Assembly (NCBI RefSeq): GCF_036336025.1
Contig: NZ_JAYKKE010000002.1
Coordinates: forward strand, 1 to 64,000
Length of the DNA: 64,000 nucleotides
Origin: Stomatohabitans albus
GTDB taxonomy: Bacteria > Actinomycetota > Nitriliruptoria > Euzebyales > Euzebyaceae
Direction: 5' to 3'
A program made the translations under genes and the position numbers. Every line of letters begins with the position of its first letter. The first letter of the stretch is position 1. Positions 47,879-55,713 of this stretch are shown here, in pieces. The notes under the pieces were generated by a model that saw only the letters and a program-made list of their open reading frames with translations, ran no database searches and was not told where the DNA came from.

Positions 47879-48651
47879 GTAGATTGACGAGCAGTACGGG
47901 TGCGCCATCTGTTCATAAATTACGTTCACAGCAAAGTCCCCAGGGGATCAACCAACCTGAGATAGCTGATCGTGGGTTCACGCTCGTTGAATTGCTCGTG
48001 GTGATTGCGATCACTTCTATTGTTGGCGTGTTGGTGTTTACCTCATTTATTACGGTTGGCAATATCTATACCCGCATTGCTGAGCATGCCGAAGACTCTG
48101 CTGGCGCTAAGTATGCGCTCGACGTTATTTCAACCAATATTCGCGGTGCAACGGTTAATCCTGATCGGCCTGACGACCCGCATCTGGCAATTGCGAATGC
48201 GTCAGAAATTAAGTTCTTAACCTATGGGAGCTCTGGGTTTGGACAAGCCCCCCACTGGGTGCATTATCGCGCCCGTAAAGGGGTGCTCTATCAGGTCGAT
48301 CCCGATACAGGCAAAGAGCATGTTATTTACAGCAACCTGCTCCCTGGGTACTACATTTTCCGCTATTACAAGTGGGATTATGATTTTGACCCTAAGAATC
48401 CGTATGGTAACTGCTTTGCGTCGTTAACGAATAAGGAACTGCAAACGGTTGAAGGCCGAAAATCCATCGTTGGACTTCAAGTGCAGCTCTATAGCAAAGG
48501 CAAGGACAATGTTCGCTCCAAGCAGGCTCGCCATGCTGGGGCGTGGGTTCGTTTGATGGAGCAGATACAGCCCAATGACCCCGTCACGGGTGAACGTACC
48601 ACGAATTGGAAAAATACCTGTTGGGAGACCCAATATGGGCGTGTGCGCTAG
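47875..48651 (+). CDS. PilW/GspJ-like minor pilin, cassette B
   Basis: 258 residues. The leader is unusually long (34 residues) before ADRG|FTLVELLVVIAITSIVG; Glu5 of the mature form is present. It is paralogous to the cassette A product at 42913. It starts at ATG 47875, overlapping the preceding stop; an upstream GTG at 47863 is inside the previous gene. The following PilX-like gene overlaps it by 17 bases. Confidence 0.8.
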   Translation: MSRLTSSTGAPSVHKLRSQQSPQGINQPEIADRGFTLVELLVVIAITSIVGVLVFTSFITVGNIYTRIAEHAEDSAGAKYALDVISTNIRGATVNPDRPDDPHLAIANASEIKFLTYGSSGFGQAPHWVHYRARKGVLYQVDPDTGKEHVIYSNLLPGYYIFRYYKWDYDFDPKNPYGNCFASLTNKELQTVEGRKSIVGLQVQLYSKGKDNVRSKQARHAGAWVRLMEQIQPNDPVTGERTTNWKNTCWETQYGRVR

Positions 48652-50875
48652 GCGGTATGGGCCGAGGAGTGCTCAACGGCCTGATGAACGGGGTATGAGT
48701 CTGCCCCTCGTGCTCGGTGCGATGGTCCTTTTCTCGGCTGTGAGTTTGATGCTTATTGGCATTGCGCGATTTGCCATACGGTCAAATGATATTTCTACAC
48801 AACGAACGAAGTCCTACTCAGCGGTAGAGGCCGGTGCCAACGATTTTATGAATCGGTTGAATGCCTACGCCCAGTTCGATGAGTGGAACGCAGCCAAAAC
48901 AAAACCGCTCCTTGATCGGAACGCCCTATCATCACCGCAGTTCCCTGAAATTGTCAAACAGTCAGCTTTTGCGCAGTGGGTTCGGGTTTCAGATCGGAAC
49001 GATGAACAATTTACCTACGATGTGTTACGGAGCGATCCTACCGGCGTTATTTTCAGGGTGACCGGTCGTGCTAATGCGCACGCCACCATTTTTCGTTCGG
49101 TTGAGTACCGTATTTCACGCAAGTCAAAGGGGAGTGTGGCCCTCGCCGTTGAACGGCCATATACCAATGCGGCAGGCTACGCCTATATCGACCAATTTCG
49201 TCAGTCAGGAGACGCCCAAGGGCAGATGGCGGTGAACGCTGCTGGTGGGTATTTGTCCTTATCTGACTATGAAACCCAGTGTGATAACCAGAGCCAAATC
49301 CCTCAGCGACAACGGTGGATGAACTGTTTTCGCCCCTATATGAATCGGTTTGACCGGGTTTCTGGTGACCTTGTTACCGGGGCACCCTTCACGGTACATG
49401 GCACGCAAGGCCTCTTTGGGAGCGCGCAAAGCCAGCGAACCGGCATATCGGATTGGCCACTGATCACGCAATCATTGGAAATCGTTGGTGGTACTGCAAA
49501 TGATTCGGTTGCGGCCAGCAAGATTGACTTTGGCACTCATTCACGGAAACCTCGCACCTACAATCAAGATGCTGCGCGTGCCCAGGGGCGACAAACGTTT
49601 CTTAGCTTGCTGCCCACGGATGGTGGGCGTACCTCACCACCGGCCCAGTTCAAAGAGTTGCGACGGACCGCCAAGCCTGAGCAGGTGTGCCGCTTCATGG
49701 GATCCACCCAAGTGGTCCTTCACGGTGATGATGTGTACGTGCGGAGTCCGCACACCCCTGCCGCTTTTAATCAGGGCAGTGCGCCGTGGTGTGCCCAGGT
49801 AGCTGACCAGTTCTACGGGCGTCTGCGCGACCTCACCCGGCCTGACGTGATGTTTGCTGAAGCCAATGCCGGGCAGTTGCTGACCCCCACCCATCCCACC
49901 ACGTGGGTTCGGCTAACCAATGTGCCCACCGATGCGATCTTTGTGGTTGAGCGCATTCCACCACAGCGTGACTGTGAGAGTCGAGTCATAGGCGATAACG
50001 ATGGCTGGGGCAACTACACGGGTGTTGGGTTTCCCGCAAACCGTGATGATAGTGACCCCTTACTTGGAACAGAGCTTTCACCCTATGACTGCCGCAATGG
50101 TGATCTATTTATTGAGGGGTTAGCAGCAAAGCGCAAAACCTTTACCGCTGAGGACAATATCTATTTGACCGGCGGTATTCGCTATAGCGACCGAGATATG
50201 GCGACAAACGCGATTCCGTCCAATAGCGATGATGAGCTGGGGCTTGTGGCCCAGCGCAACGTATTCATTTATAACCCCCCCTTTCGTAACGCCAAGAATC
50301 GCCCCAACGAACGGTATTACCGCTATCCCCGTACCCCGTTTATCCTGCCGGTTCAACTCAATGAATTGAAACCACGGGGGAGAAGCGCCTTTGAGAATAA
50401 CCAGGGGCCGTGGTCCAACGCTGAGTTGCGTGGCTGGCTCAATATGCCCGATGCGTTAGGACCAGCGAGTTCCTCGGTTGACCGAACCACGATCCCAACC
50501 AAACAAAGTTGGCTGACCATGCCGTTGTTTGATGGGGTGATCGTGGCAGAAACGGGTGCGTTCTTACTTGAGAATCCCCTGATGCATGATCGGCCAGTCA
50601 CCGTTACGGGGCCGTCCAGTTCTGGTGCGATTGCGGCAACGGTGACAGGAGCGGTGTTCAGCAGGTATGCTCCTCTGTTGCACATTGATTATGAGACCGC
50701 AGCAGGGGAGGTCAAGATGCACGGGCTCAACGCCTCCTACATCAACGACACGCGCCTTGAGCGCAGCCTCCCACCCGGATTTACCGGATTGAGCGTGACT
50801 GCATATCGATTGACAGGATTTGCTGAAGTAGGCGGGGATGCTCACTTGAGCGCCGACCACCAGTATAATCCGTAG
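48635..50875 (+). CDS. Very large PilX/GspK-like pilin, cassette B
   Basis: 746 residues. Signal DERG|MSLPLVLGAMVLFSA lacks Glu5, as in its cassette A paralogue. AVEAGANDFMNRLNAYAQFDEW parallels the A copy. The C-terminal half repeats NGDLFIEG, TFTAEDNIYLTGGIRY, NSDDELGLVAQRNVFIYNP and LPPGFTGLSVTAYRLTGFAEV. ATG 48635 follows GGGAG by seven bases and lies inside the end of the preceding gene; a longer frame from 48575 is rejected. It is the last gene before the major pilin promoter. Confidence 0.8.
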   Translation: MGVCARRYGPRSAQRPDERGMSLPLVLGAMVLFSAVSLMLIGIARFAIRSNDISTQRTKSYSAVEAGANDFMNRLNAYAQFDEWNAAKTKPLLDRNALSSPQFPEIVKQSAFAQWVRVSDRNDEQFTYDVLRSDPTGVIFRVTGRANAHATIFRSVEYRISRKSKGSVALAVERPYTNAAGYAYIDQFRQSGDAQGQMAVNAAGGYLSLSDYETQCDNQSQIPQRQRWMNCFRPYMNRFDRVSGDLVTGAPFTVHGTQGLFGSAQSQRTGISDWPLITQSLEIVGGTANDSVAASKIDFGTHSRKPRTYNQDAARAQGRQTFLSLLPTDGGRTSPPAQFKELRRTAKPEQVCRFMGSTQVVLHGDDVYVRSPHTPAAFNQGSAPWCAQVADQFYGRLRDLTRPDVMFAEANAGQLLTPTHPTTWVRLTNVPTDAIFVVERIPPQRDCESRVIGDNDGWGNYTGVGFPANRDDSDPLLGTELSPYDCRNGDLFIEGLAAKRKTFTAEDNIYLTGGIRYSDRDMATNAIPSNSDDELGLVAQRNVFIYNPPFRNAKNRPNERYYRYPRTPFILPVQLNELKPRGRSAFENNQGPWSNAELRGWLNMPDALGPASSSVDRTTIPTKQSWLTMPLFDGVIVAETGAFLLENPLMHDRPVTVTGPSSSGAIAATVTGAVFSRYAPLLHIDYETAAGEVKMHGLNASYINDTRLERSLPPGFTGLSVTAYRLTGFAEVGGDAHLSADHQYNP

Positions 50876-50928
50876 ATTTCAAGGGATTTGAGCGAACCTA
50901 TTATTCACAAAAAATTATGCTCAAGCTC

Positions 50929-50995
50929 TTGACACGTCTGCCGTAGACATGCCTAGCACTTGCACCGGCAAGGCGTGAACGGGCCAGGATGGCCC
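50929..50995 (+). promoter_or_regulatory. Candidate promoter and leader hairpin of the major pilin gene
   Basis: A consensus TTGACA stands at 50929-50934, with TAGCAC at 50954-50959 as a weak, widely spaced -10. A leader hairpin, GGGCCA loop GGA TGGCCC (50981-50995), lies 20 bases before the AAAGGA ribosome site. Such a 5' stem often stabilises abundant messages. The preceding 50-base stretch is AT-rich. Confidence 0.45.
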
Positions 50996-51025
50996 ATCAC
51001 AACCCCGTACTTATAAAGGACAATT

Positions 51026-51502
51026 ATGAAACACGAATTCAAGGATGAAGACGGCTTTACGCTCATCGAGCTGTTGGTTGTCATCTTGATTATTGGCATC
51101 TTGAGCGCTATTGCAATCCCGGCCTTCTTGAGCCAGCGTTCACGCGCCTGGGATGCTGCTGCTGAAACGGCTGCCCGCAACGTTGCCGTGAACGTGGCCG
51201 CCGAAACAACCGCCAATGGTGGTAAGGCGCCGTCTGATGGCACGGTTATCCCTGCTAATGCAGCGTCTCCATCACCGGGTCTGCAAGCTGAAGTTGCCAA
51301 GGCCTACAAGGCCACCGACGTTGTCGTCGCCTACAAGGCTGACGCTACCAACCCTGGTGAGTTCAAGGTCTGTGCCGCGTCCAAGCTGTACAACACCCCC
51401 AAGGAATACATCTATGACTCCCAGAAGGGTGGCATTCAGCCAAGCCCAACTGCTTTGGGTGCAGCTCCCGCTGATGCCACAGCACTTAATGGTTGTAAGT
51501 AG
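51026..51502 (+). CDS. pilA: Major type IV pilin
   Basis: 158 residues. KDEDG|FTLIELLVVILIIGILSAIAIPAFL is a textbook prepilin signal and helix: cleavage after Gly10, mature Phe1 and Glu5. An Ala-rich amphipathic helix continues, then a small globular domain with two cysteines (about 122 and 157) that can close a C-terminal loop. AAAGGA (51015-51020) sits five bases before ATG. Own promoter, strong RBS, leader hairpin and strong following terminator all fit a highly expressed structural subunit. Confidence 0.95.
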   Translation: MKHEFKDEDGFTLIELLVVILIIGILSAIAIPAFLSQRSRAWDAAAETAARNVAVNVAAETTANGGKAPSDGTVIPANAASPSPGLQAEVAKAYKATDVVVAYKADATNPGEFKVCAASKLYNTPKEYIYDSQKGGIQPSPTALGAAPADATALNGCK

Positions 51503-51513
51503 TCGGAGTATTT

Positions 51514-51580
51514 CCAACCCTAAAGGTTGGCTTTAAGGAACCGATAAGGACAGCACAGAAGTGCTGTCCTTATCTTTTAT
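51514..51580 (+). terminator. Double hairpin terminator after the major pilin
   Basis: A small stem CCAACC/GGTTGG (51514-51530) is followed by a perfect 14-bp stem, GATAAGGACAGCAC and GTGCTGTCCTTATC (51543-51574), then TTTTATT. It sits directly before the next pilin gene at 51591, so only read-through would express that gene and those downstream from the pilA promoter. Confidence 0.92.
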
Positions 51581-51590
51581 TGGAACTGTT

Positions 51591-52055
51591 ATGCAAACGG
51601 AACATGGCTATACGCTAATTGAGATCCTGGTAGTGATTTTAATTATTGGCATTTTGGCCGTTATTTCGACGCCTGTGTTTCTTCACCAGCGGTCACGGGC
51701 GCGTCAAGCTGAGGTGATGAGTGCCGCCCATAACTTGATGGTTGCGGTGGTGGCAAATAGTACGAAGTATCGAGGCTTGTATCCGCGATCTATCGCCTAT
51801 GGTGATCCCGCAGCCTCAACTGATGAGACGGTCAACTTTACCCAAGAAGACCCATTCCGTTCAGAAAATCTCACGGCCTGGTATAAGGCAGAACCGGGGC
51901 GTTTGGGCTATAACTTCTGTTTAGAATCAAAACATGTCCCAAATCAACATGTTGAATATACGCATATTACGGGCAGTATTTCACACTGGATTCCAGAAGA
52001 AGGCTGTGAGGCGGCATTAAATGTAAGTGGACCGGGCTGGGTGCAATTACAATAA
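51591..52055 (+). CDS. Minor pilin (PilA/PilE-like)
   Basis: 154 residues. MQTEHG|YTLIEILVVILIIGILAV has a very short leader with cleavage after Gly6, mature Tyr1 and Glu5. The helix and RQAEVMSAAHNLM region resemble the major pilin. The globular part differs, with cysteines at about 107 and 143. I start at ATG 51591; a GTG at 51561 lies inside the terminator stem and is rejected. The ribosome site is weak, and a strong terminator precedes it, so low expression compared with pilA is expected. Confidence 0.88.
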   Translation: MQTEHGYTLIEILVVILIIGILAVISTPVFLHQRSRARQAEVMSAAHNLMVAVVANSTKYRGLYPRSIAYGDPAASTDETVNFTQEDPFRSENLTAWYKAEPGRLGYNFCLESKHVPNQHVEYTHITGSISHWIPEEGCEAALNVSGPGWVQLQ

Positions 52056-52146
52056 ACCCTCAAGTTCTGCTTAAGGTGCACGACATATAACCGGGCATCT
52101 TCTATGCTCTCCCTAAACCACAACTCGAACCATAAAGACAGGCATT

Positions 52147-53241
52147 TTGGCTAAAACACTTATTGGCTTAGATATTGGCGCCACCGCCGTTCGAGCCGTA
52201 GAGATTGACCACACTGGTCCGGTTCCGTCGCTCCTGCGACTGGGCCAGGTTCGCCTACCTGCCGGGGTGTGTGCCGAGGGCAAGATTTTAGACATACAAA
52301 TCGTCTCCGATGCGGTCCGGCAATTATGGGAGCAACAAGCCTTTTCTTCATCGCGTGCCGCCGTGGGGGTAGCGAGCCAGCAAGTGGTCACCCGTGCATT
52401 GAATTTGCCGGAGATGCCACTCGATCAGATCAAAGCGAACCTGGCTCTCCATGCCCGCGAATCCTTGCCGATGGCACCCGAAGATACCTATATGGATTAT
52501 CAGTACCTGGGTACAACGGCGACCGAACAAGGCGTTGCGATGAACGGCCTTCTCGTGGCGGTGGCCCGTGACTATGTTGACCAGCTCACCGATGTGATTG
52601 AGTTTGCGGGCCTCATTCCAGCGGCTGTTGACTTGGATGGCTTTGCGCTCACACGGGCCTATGCCAATGGCCTTGCCCAACTTGATTTTGACATCATGGC
52701 AAACCAAACGGTGCCCTACGATGCCACGGGGAGTGCCCCGCCGCGGACCCCTGGGCACGTGTTGGTCCACGTTGGAGCCACATTGACACTCGTGGTGGTG
52801 GTGAGCGGTGGGCTTCCACGATTCGTACGCACGATCATGATGGGTGGACAGACAATCACGGATGCACTTGCCGATACTGGATCATTAAATCCAGAGCAGG
52901 CTGAACGGTTGAAGATGGAACAGGTTGACCCCAATGGGCAGTTTGGGCGCATCATTCAAAATCATCTACTCGCCTTTAGTGATGAGATCCAGAACTCCAT
53001 CAATTTCTATCGCACATCTGGAAATGCCGTTGAACTCGCCGACATTGTGCTGAGTGGTGGAGGTGCCCTGATGATTGGGTTAGGCGACACCCTTGCACGT
53101 CAAATCAACCTGAACGTGATGTATGGCAGTACCCTTAACTTGTTGGATACTTCGCATGTCTTAGCTGACCAGGCCACCCTCTCGGCGGCCGACCCCTTCT
53201 TGCCGCTGGCAGTCGGGCTGACGAGTGCGCCGGTGAACTAA
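52147..53241 (+). CDS. pilM: Type IV pilus assembly protein PilM
   Basis: 364 residues. An actin-like ATPase fold: KTLIGLDIGATAVRAVEI is phosphate 1, VLVHVGATLTLVVV phosphate 2, and IVLSGGGALMIGLGDTLA the adenosine motif. It forms a cytosolic ring that holds the N-terminus of PilN. It starts with TTG 52147 and has only a weak AGG upstream. pilN overlaps its stop by one base. Confidence 0.94.
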   Translation: MAKTLIGLDIGATAVRAVEIDHTGPVPSLLRLGQVRLPAGVCAEGKILDIQIVSDAVRQLWEQQAFSSSRAAVGVASQQVVTRALNLPEMPLDQIKANLALHARESLPMAPEDTYMDYQYLGTTATEQGVAMNGLLVAVARDYVDQLTDVIEFAGLIPAAVDLDGFALTRAYANGLAQLDFDIMANQTVPYDATGSAPPRTPGHVLVHVGATLTLVVVVSGGLPRFVRTIMMGGQTITDALADTGSLNPEQAERLKMEQVDPNGQFGRIIQNHLLAFSDEIQNSINFYRTSGNAVELADIVLSGGGALMIGLGDTLARQINLNVMYGSTLNLLDTSHVLADQATLSAADPFLPLAVGLTSAPVN

Positions 53242-54104
53242 TGGCTTTCTCTTTGCGCAAACCCAAAGGTGACGATGCACCTGATCAGTCACCCAGCCAG
53301 CCGTCCGAAGAAACCACGACACGGTTTTCCCTTGGCCGGAAAAAACACACGGTCCCAGTTGGCCCAACCAGCGTTGGGGTTATTCTCCTTCCGCCGCGTT
53401 ATGCTGATGCTCGACGCTCTAAGCGGGTGCTCCAGATCAGTATTATCGCAGGCACCCTCTGCATCTCGGCGATGGCGTTAGGATCAGCTCTCGTTTGGCG
53501 TCATACCCAAGAAATGATTGCTGAACGTGACGCCCAAAAAGTACGCGTGGATACCCTGCAGTCTCAGGTGACGGCGCTGAATGAGTTCAAGGCACAGGCT
53601 GACCGCTTGGCGAACGCCAACGACAACCTCAAGCTCGTCATGTCCAGTGAAGTGTCATGGGCACGTATGCTCAACGATTTATCAATGACGGTGCCGGCAA
53701 CCGCAACCCTGGAAGGGTTCTCAGCGAACATCGAACCGGCAGCCGCCTACGCGGTGAGCACGAGTAATGATCCGAGCGTGGTACCCAGTGAAGGGGCAAC
53801 GCCTGATCCCAACGAACCGCCCAAGCCCCCTATCTCCATAGGGGATATCAGCATCGAGGGCTACTCCATCGAAAAGTACAGCCCTGGTGTGGAATCTGTC
53901 CTCGCCCGTTTTGATGAAGTGCTCTCGTACTCCGATGTCTTTTTGTCCTCAACTAGTGCCACCAAGGCTGAAGGGGTATTGGCTGGCTCAGCATCAACCA
54001 CCGTTGAGGAGCTCACCAAGAGCCAGTTCTCCACCAATATCAAGATTGGCCCCGCGGCGTTAACTGGGCGTTACCGTAACGGTCTACCGGAGACAGGGGA
54101 ATAA
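53241..54104 (+). CDS. pilN: Type IV pilus assembly protein PilN
   Basis: 287 residues. The cytosolic N-terminus (about 1-65) contains the conserved VGVILLPPRYADARR, which binds PilM. A membrane helix (about 70-88) and a coiled coil (about 92-130) follow, then a ferredoxin-like external domain (VSWARMLNDLSMTVPATATLEGFS). A Pro/Asn-rich insert lies in the outer domain. It links PilM to PilO. ATG 53241 overlaps the pilM stop. Confidence 0.9.
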   Translation: MAFSLRKPKGDDAPDQSPSQPSEETTTRFSLGRKKHTVPVGPTSVGVILLPPRYADARRSKRVLQISIIAGTLCISAMALGSALVWRHTQEMIAERDAQKVRVDTLQSQVTALNEFKAQADRLANANDNLKLVMSSEVSWARMLNDLSMTVPATATLEGFSANIEPAAAYAVSTSNDPSVVPSEGATPDPNEPPKPPISIGDISIEGYSIEKYSPGVESVLARFDEVLSYSDVFLSSTSATKAEGVLAGSASTTVEELTKSQFSTNIKIGPAALTGRYRNGLPETGE

Positions 54105-54107
54105 GCC

Positions 54108-54803
54108 ATGAATGTCAAGGCACCCTTAATCACGCTGGCACTGGTCATCCTTGTTGGCTTTGCAACCTACTTCTTCTTTATCGGACCACAGCTACAAGAA
54201 CAAGCTGACCTATCGAGTGAGCAACAAAATCTGCAACAGCAAGAAGCCACCTTGCAAGCTGAAATCAGCATGTTAAAGGACCTTCAAGCCAACCAGGTGC
54301 GCACCCGCGCCCAGCTCAACCGTATTTCCTCCTTCTTACCCGACGGCCCAGACCAGCCCGGGTTCTTGGCGAGTATGCAAGGTGTGGCCGACAGCGCCTC
54401 CGTTGAGGTAACAGACTTGAGTTTTGGTGCACCGGCCGATGTGGAAGGTGCAGAACCCTATAACGGGTTGCAACTCTCTGAGATGACCGTCTCAACGACT
54501 GTGAAAGGCGACTACTTCCGCCTCATCGACTTTTTGCGCCGTATCGAGTTTCAACTTGGACGTGCCATGATCACCCAGAGCGTGAATCTCAGCCCCCAGA
54601 GCGATGAGTCCACTGGTGGGGAGACGATGAGCATGGGCATGGAATCCGTGATGTATTTCTACCGTCCCGAAGGCTCTGATAATGCGAATAACGGTATCCC
54701 GACACCTGAGCCGAGTGCCTCACCCTCTGATGGCGCAACACCAGCACCCGGTGAATCTGGTGCACCGGCCACACCGCCAACTCCTGATGCGGGAGGTCAG
54801 TAA
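54108..54803 (+). CDS. pilO: Type IV pilus assembly protein PilO
   Basis: 231 residues. A short N-terminus is followed by one membrane helix (about 6-25), a coiled coil rich in Gln/Glu (about 33-65) and a ferredoxin-like domain with FLPDGPDQPGFLASMQGVAD and YFRLIDFLRRIEF. The C-terminus is a Pro/Ser/Thr tail. It pairs with PilN in the alignment complex. It starts three bases after pilN and overlaps the next gene by one base. Confidence 0.9.
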   Translation: MNVKAPLITLALVILVGFATYFFFIGPQLQEQADLSSEQQNLQQQEATLQAEISMLKDLQANQVRTRAQLNRISSFLPDGPDQPGFLASMQGVADSASVEVTDLSFGAPADVEGAEPYNGLQLSEMTVSTTVKGDYFRLIDFLRRIEFQLGRAMITQSVNLSPQSDESTGGETMSMGMESVMYFYRPEGSDNANNGIPTPEPSASPSDGATPAPGESGAPATPPTPDAGGQ

Positions 54804-55663
54804 TGGCTGATGACAATCGTTCAGTATCCCCAGTTATCTTGATTGTGGGTGGGCTGGCTATTCTCGGTGCCGCCATCTACGCCCTCTACACGTTTGTTCT
54901 GGCGCCACAGACGACAGGCGCTAACGATGTTGCCCAAGCACCGAGCGCTGAAGTGACCTTGGCACCCACCGACGGTGCCAGCGCTAGCGACGTTCCGGCT
55001 GACGGACAAGGCGATGGCGCAACTGCGTCTCCTGATGCCCCACTAGATGGGACACCAGCAGAAGGGGACCAGAGTGGCCAGGTATTACCAGAAACCTTTG
55101 AGGTGTACACCTCCCGAAACCCCTTTGAACAGCTCATCCGCCAGGGTGAAGAAGGTGAACGTGGTGGTGCCCGTGACCAGTTTGATGGTGGATCAAATAC
55201 CAGCCAAGGTGGAAGTGACGGGTTGAACCGTCCTACGCTGCCTCCCGCTGCGATCACGCCACCATCAAGTGATGGCCGTTCGCCGGTACCAAGTCGCCCT
55301 GGTACCGGTACACCCACAGCGGTCCCTGCTGCACCGGGTGCGAGCAACTCGGCAAGTCCGTCAGCGGTACCCGTTTCTCCAGGTGGAACTGGTTCCAATA
55401 ACGGCACGTCAAATAGTGCTGGCACTGGTGCCGGTGGCCAGGTTGAAGTAGGCGCCACACGGGTTCGGTTGCAGTCCGTTGACCCGGCGAACAAAGCGGT
55501 CGTAACCGTGAATGGGGTGGACTACAACCCGAGCGTTGGTGAACAATTCGCCCAACGATTCAAGTTGCTGAGTGTCCAAACAACTGACGGTAAAGACTGT
55601 GCCACGATGCTGTTTGGTGATAGCCGGTTCAGTATCTGCGCCGGTCAGGTCATCGACAAATAG
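54803..55663 (+). CDS. PilP-like pilus alignment protein
   Basis: 286 residues. One membrane helix (about 9-32) is followed by a long disordered Ala/Gly/Ser/Pro region with the motif FEVYTSRNPFEQL (about 95), which matches the RNPF segment of PilP/GspC partners. The C-terminal 70 residues (VRLQSVDPANKAVVTVNGVDY to the end) look like a small beta domain of the PilP/GspC type, with two cysteines. In diderms PilP contacts the secretin; none is expected here, so it may contact the wall or the pilin. It is the last gene of the pil locus. Confidence 0.72.
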   Translation: MADDNRSVSPVILIVGGLAILGAAIYALYTFVLAPQTTGANDVAQAPSAEVTLAPTDGASASDVPADGQGDGATASPDAPLDGTPAEGDQSGQVLPETFEVYTSRNPFEQLIRQGEEGERGGARDQFDGGSNTSQGGSDGLNRPTLPPAAITPPSSDGRSPVPSRPGTGTPTAVPAAPGASNSASPSAVPVSPGGTGSNNGTSNSAGTGAGGQVEVGATRVRLQSVDPANKAVVTVNGVDYNPSVGEQFAQRFKLLSVQTTDGKDCATMLFGDSRFSICAGQVIDK

Positions 55664-55676
55664 CCCCATCAGCTAC

Positions 55677-55711
55677 CCTAGGCGTTCCAGTCACAACGGA
55701 GGAGGCCTAGG
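55677..55711 (+). repeat. Inverted repeat around the aroC ribosome site
   Basis: CCTAGGC (55677-55683) pairs perfectly with GCCTAGG (55705-55711). The loop holds GGAGGAGG, the ribosome site for aroC at 55714. Each arm is itself nearly palindromic. It may tune aroC translation after the pil genes, or be an AvrII-like palindrome pair by chance. Confidence 0.4.
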
Positions 55712-55713
55712 CA

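Noticed and set aside
51561-51590. GTG start for the minor pilin within the terminator
   Set aside because: The codon is in the 3' arm of the pilA terminator, and ATG 51591 gives a proper short prepilin leader.
54886-55494. 202-residue reverse frame opposite the PilP-like gene
   Set aside because: It is the antisense of a low-complexity Pro/Ser/Gly region with no ribosome site.
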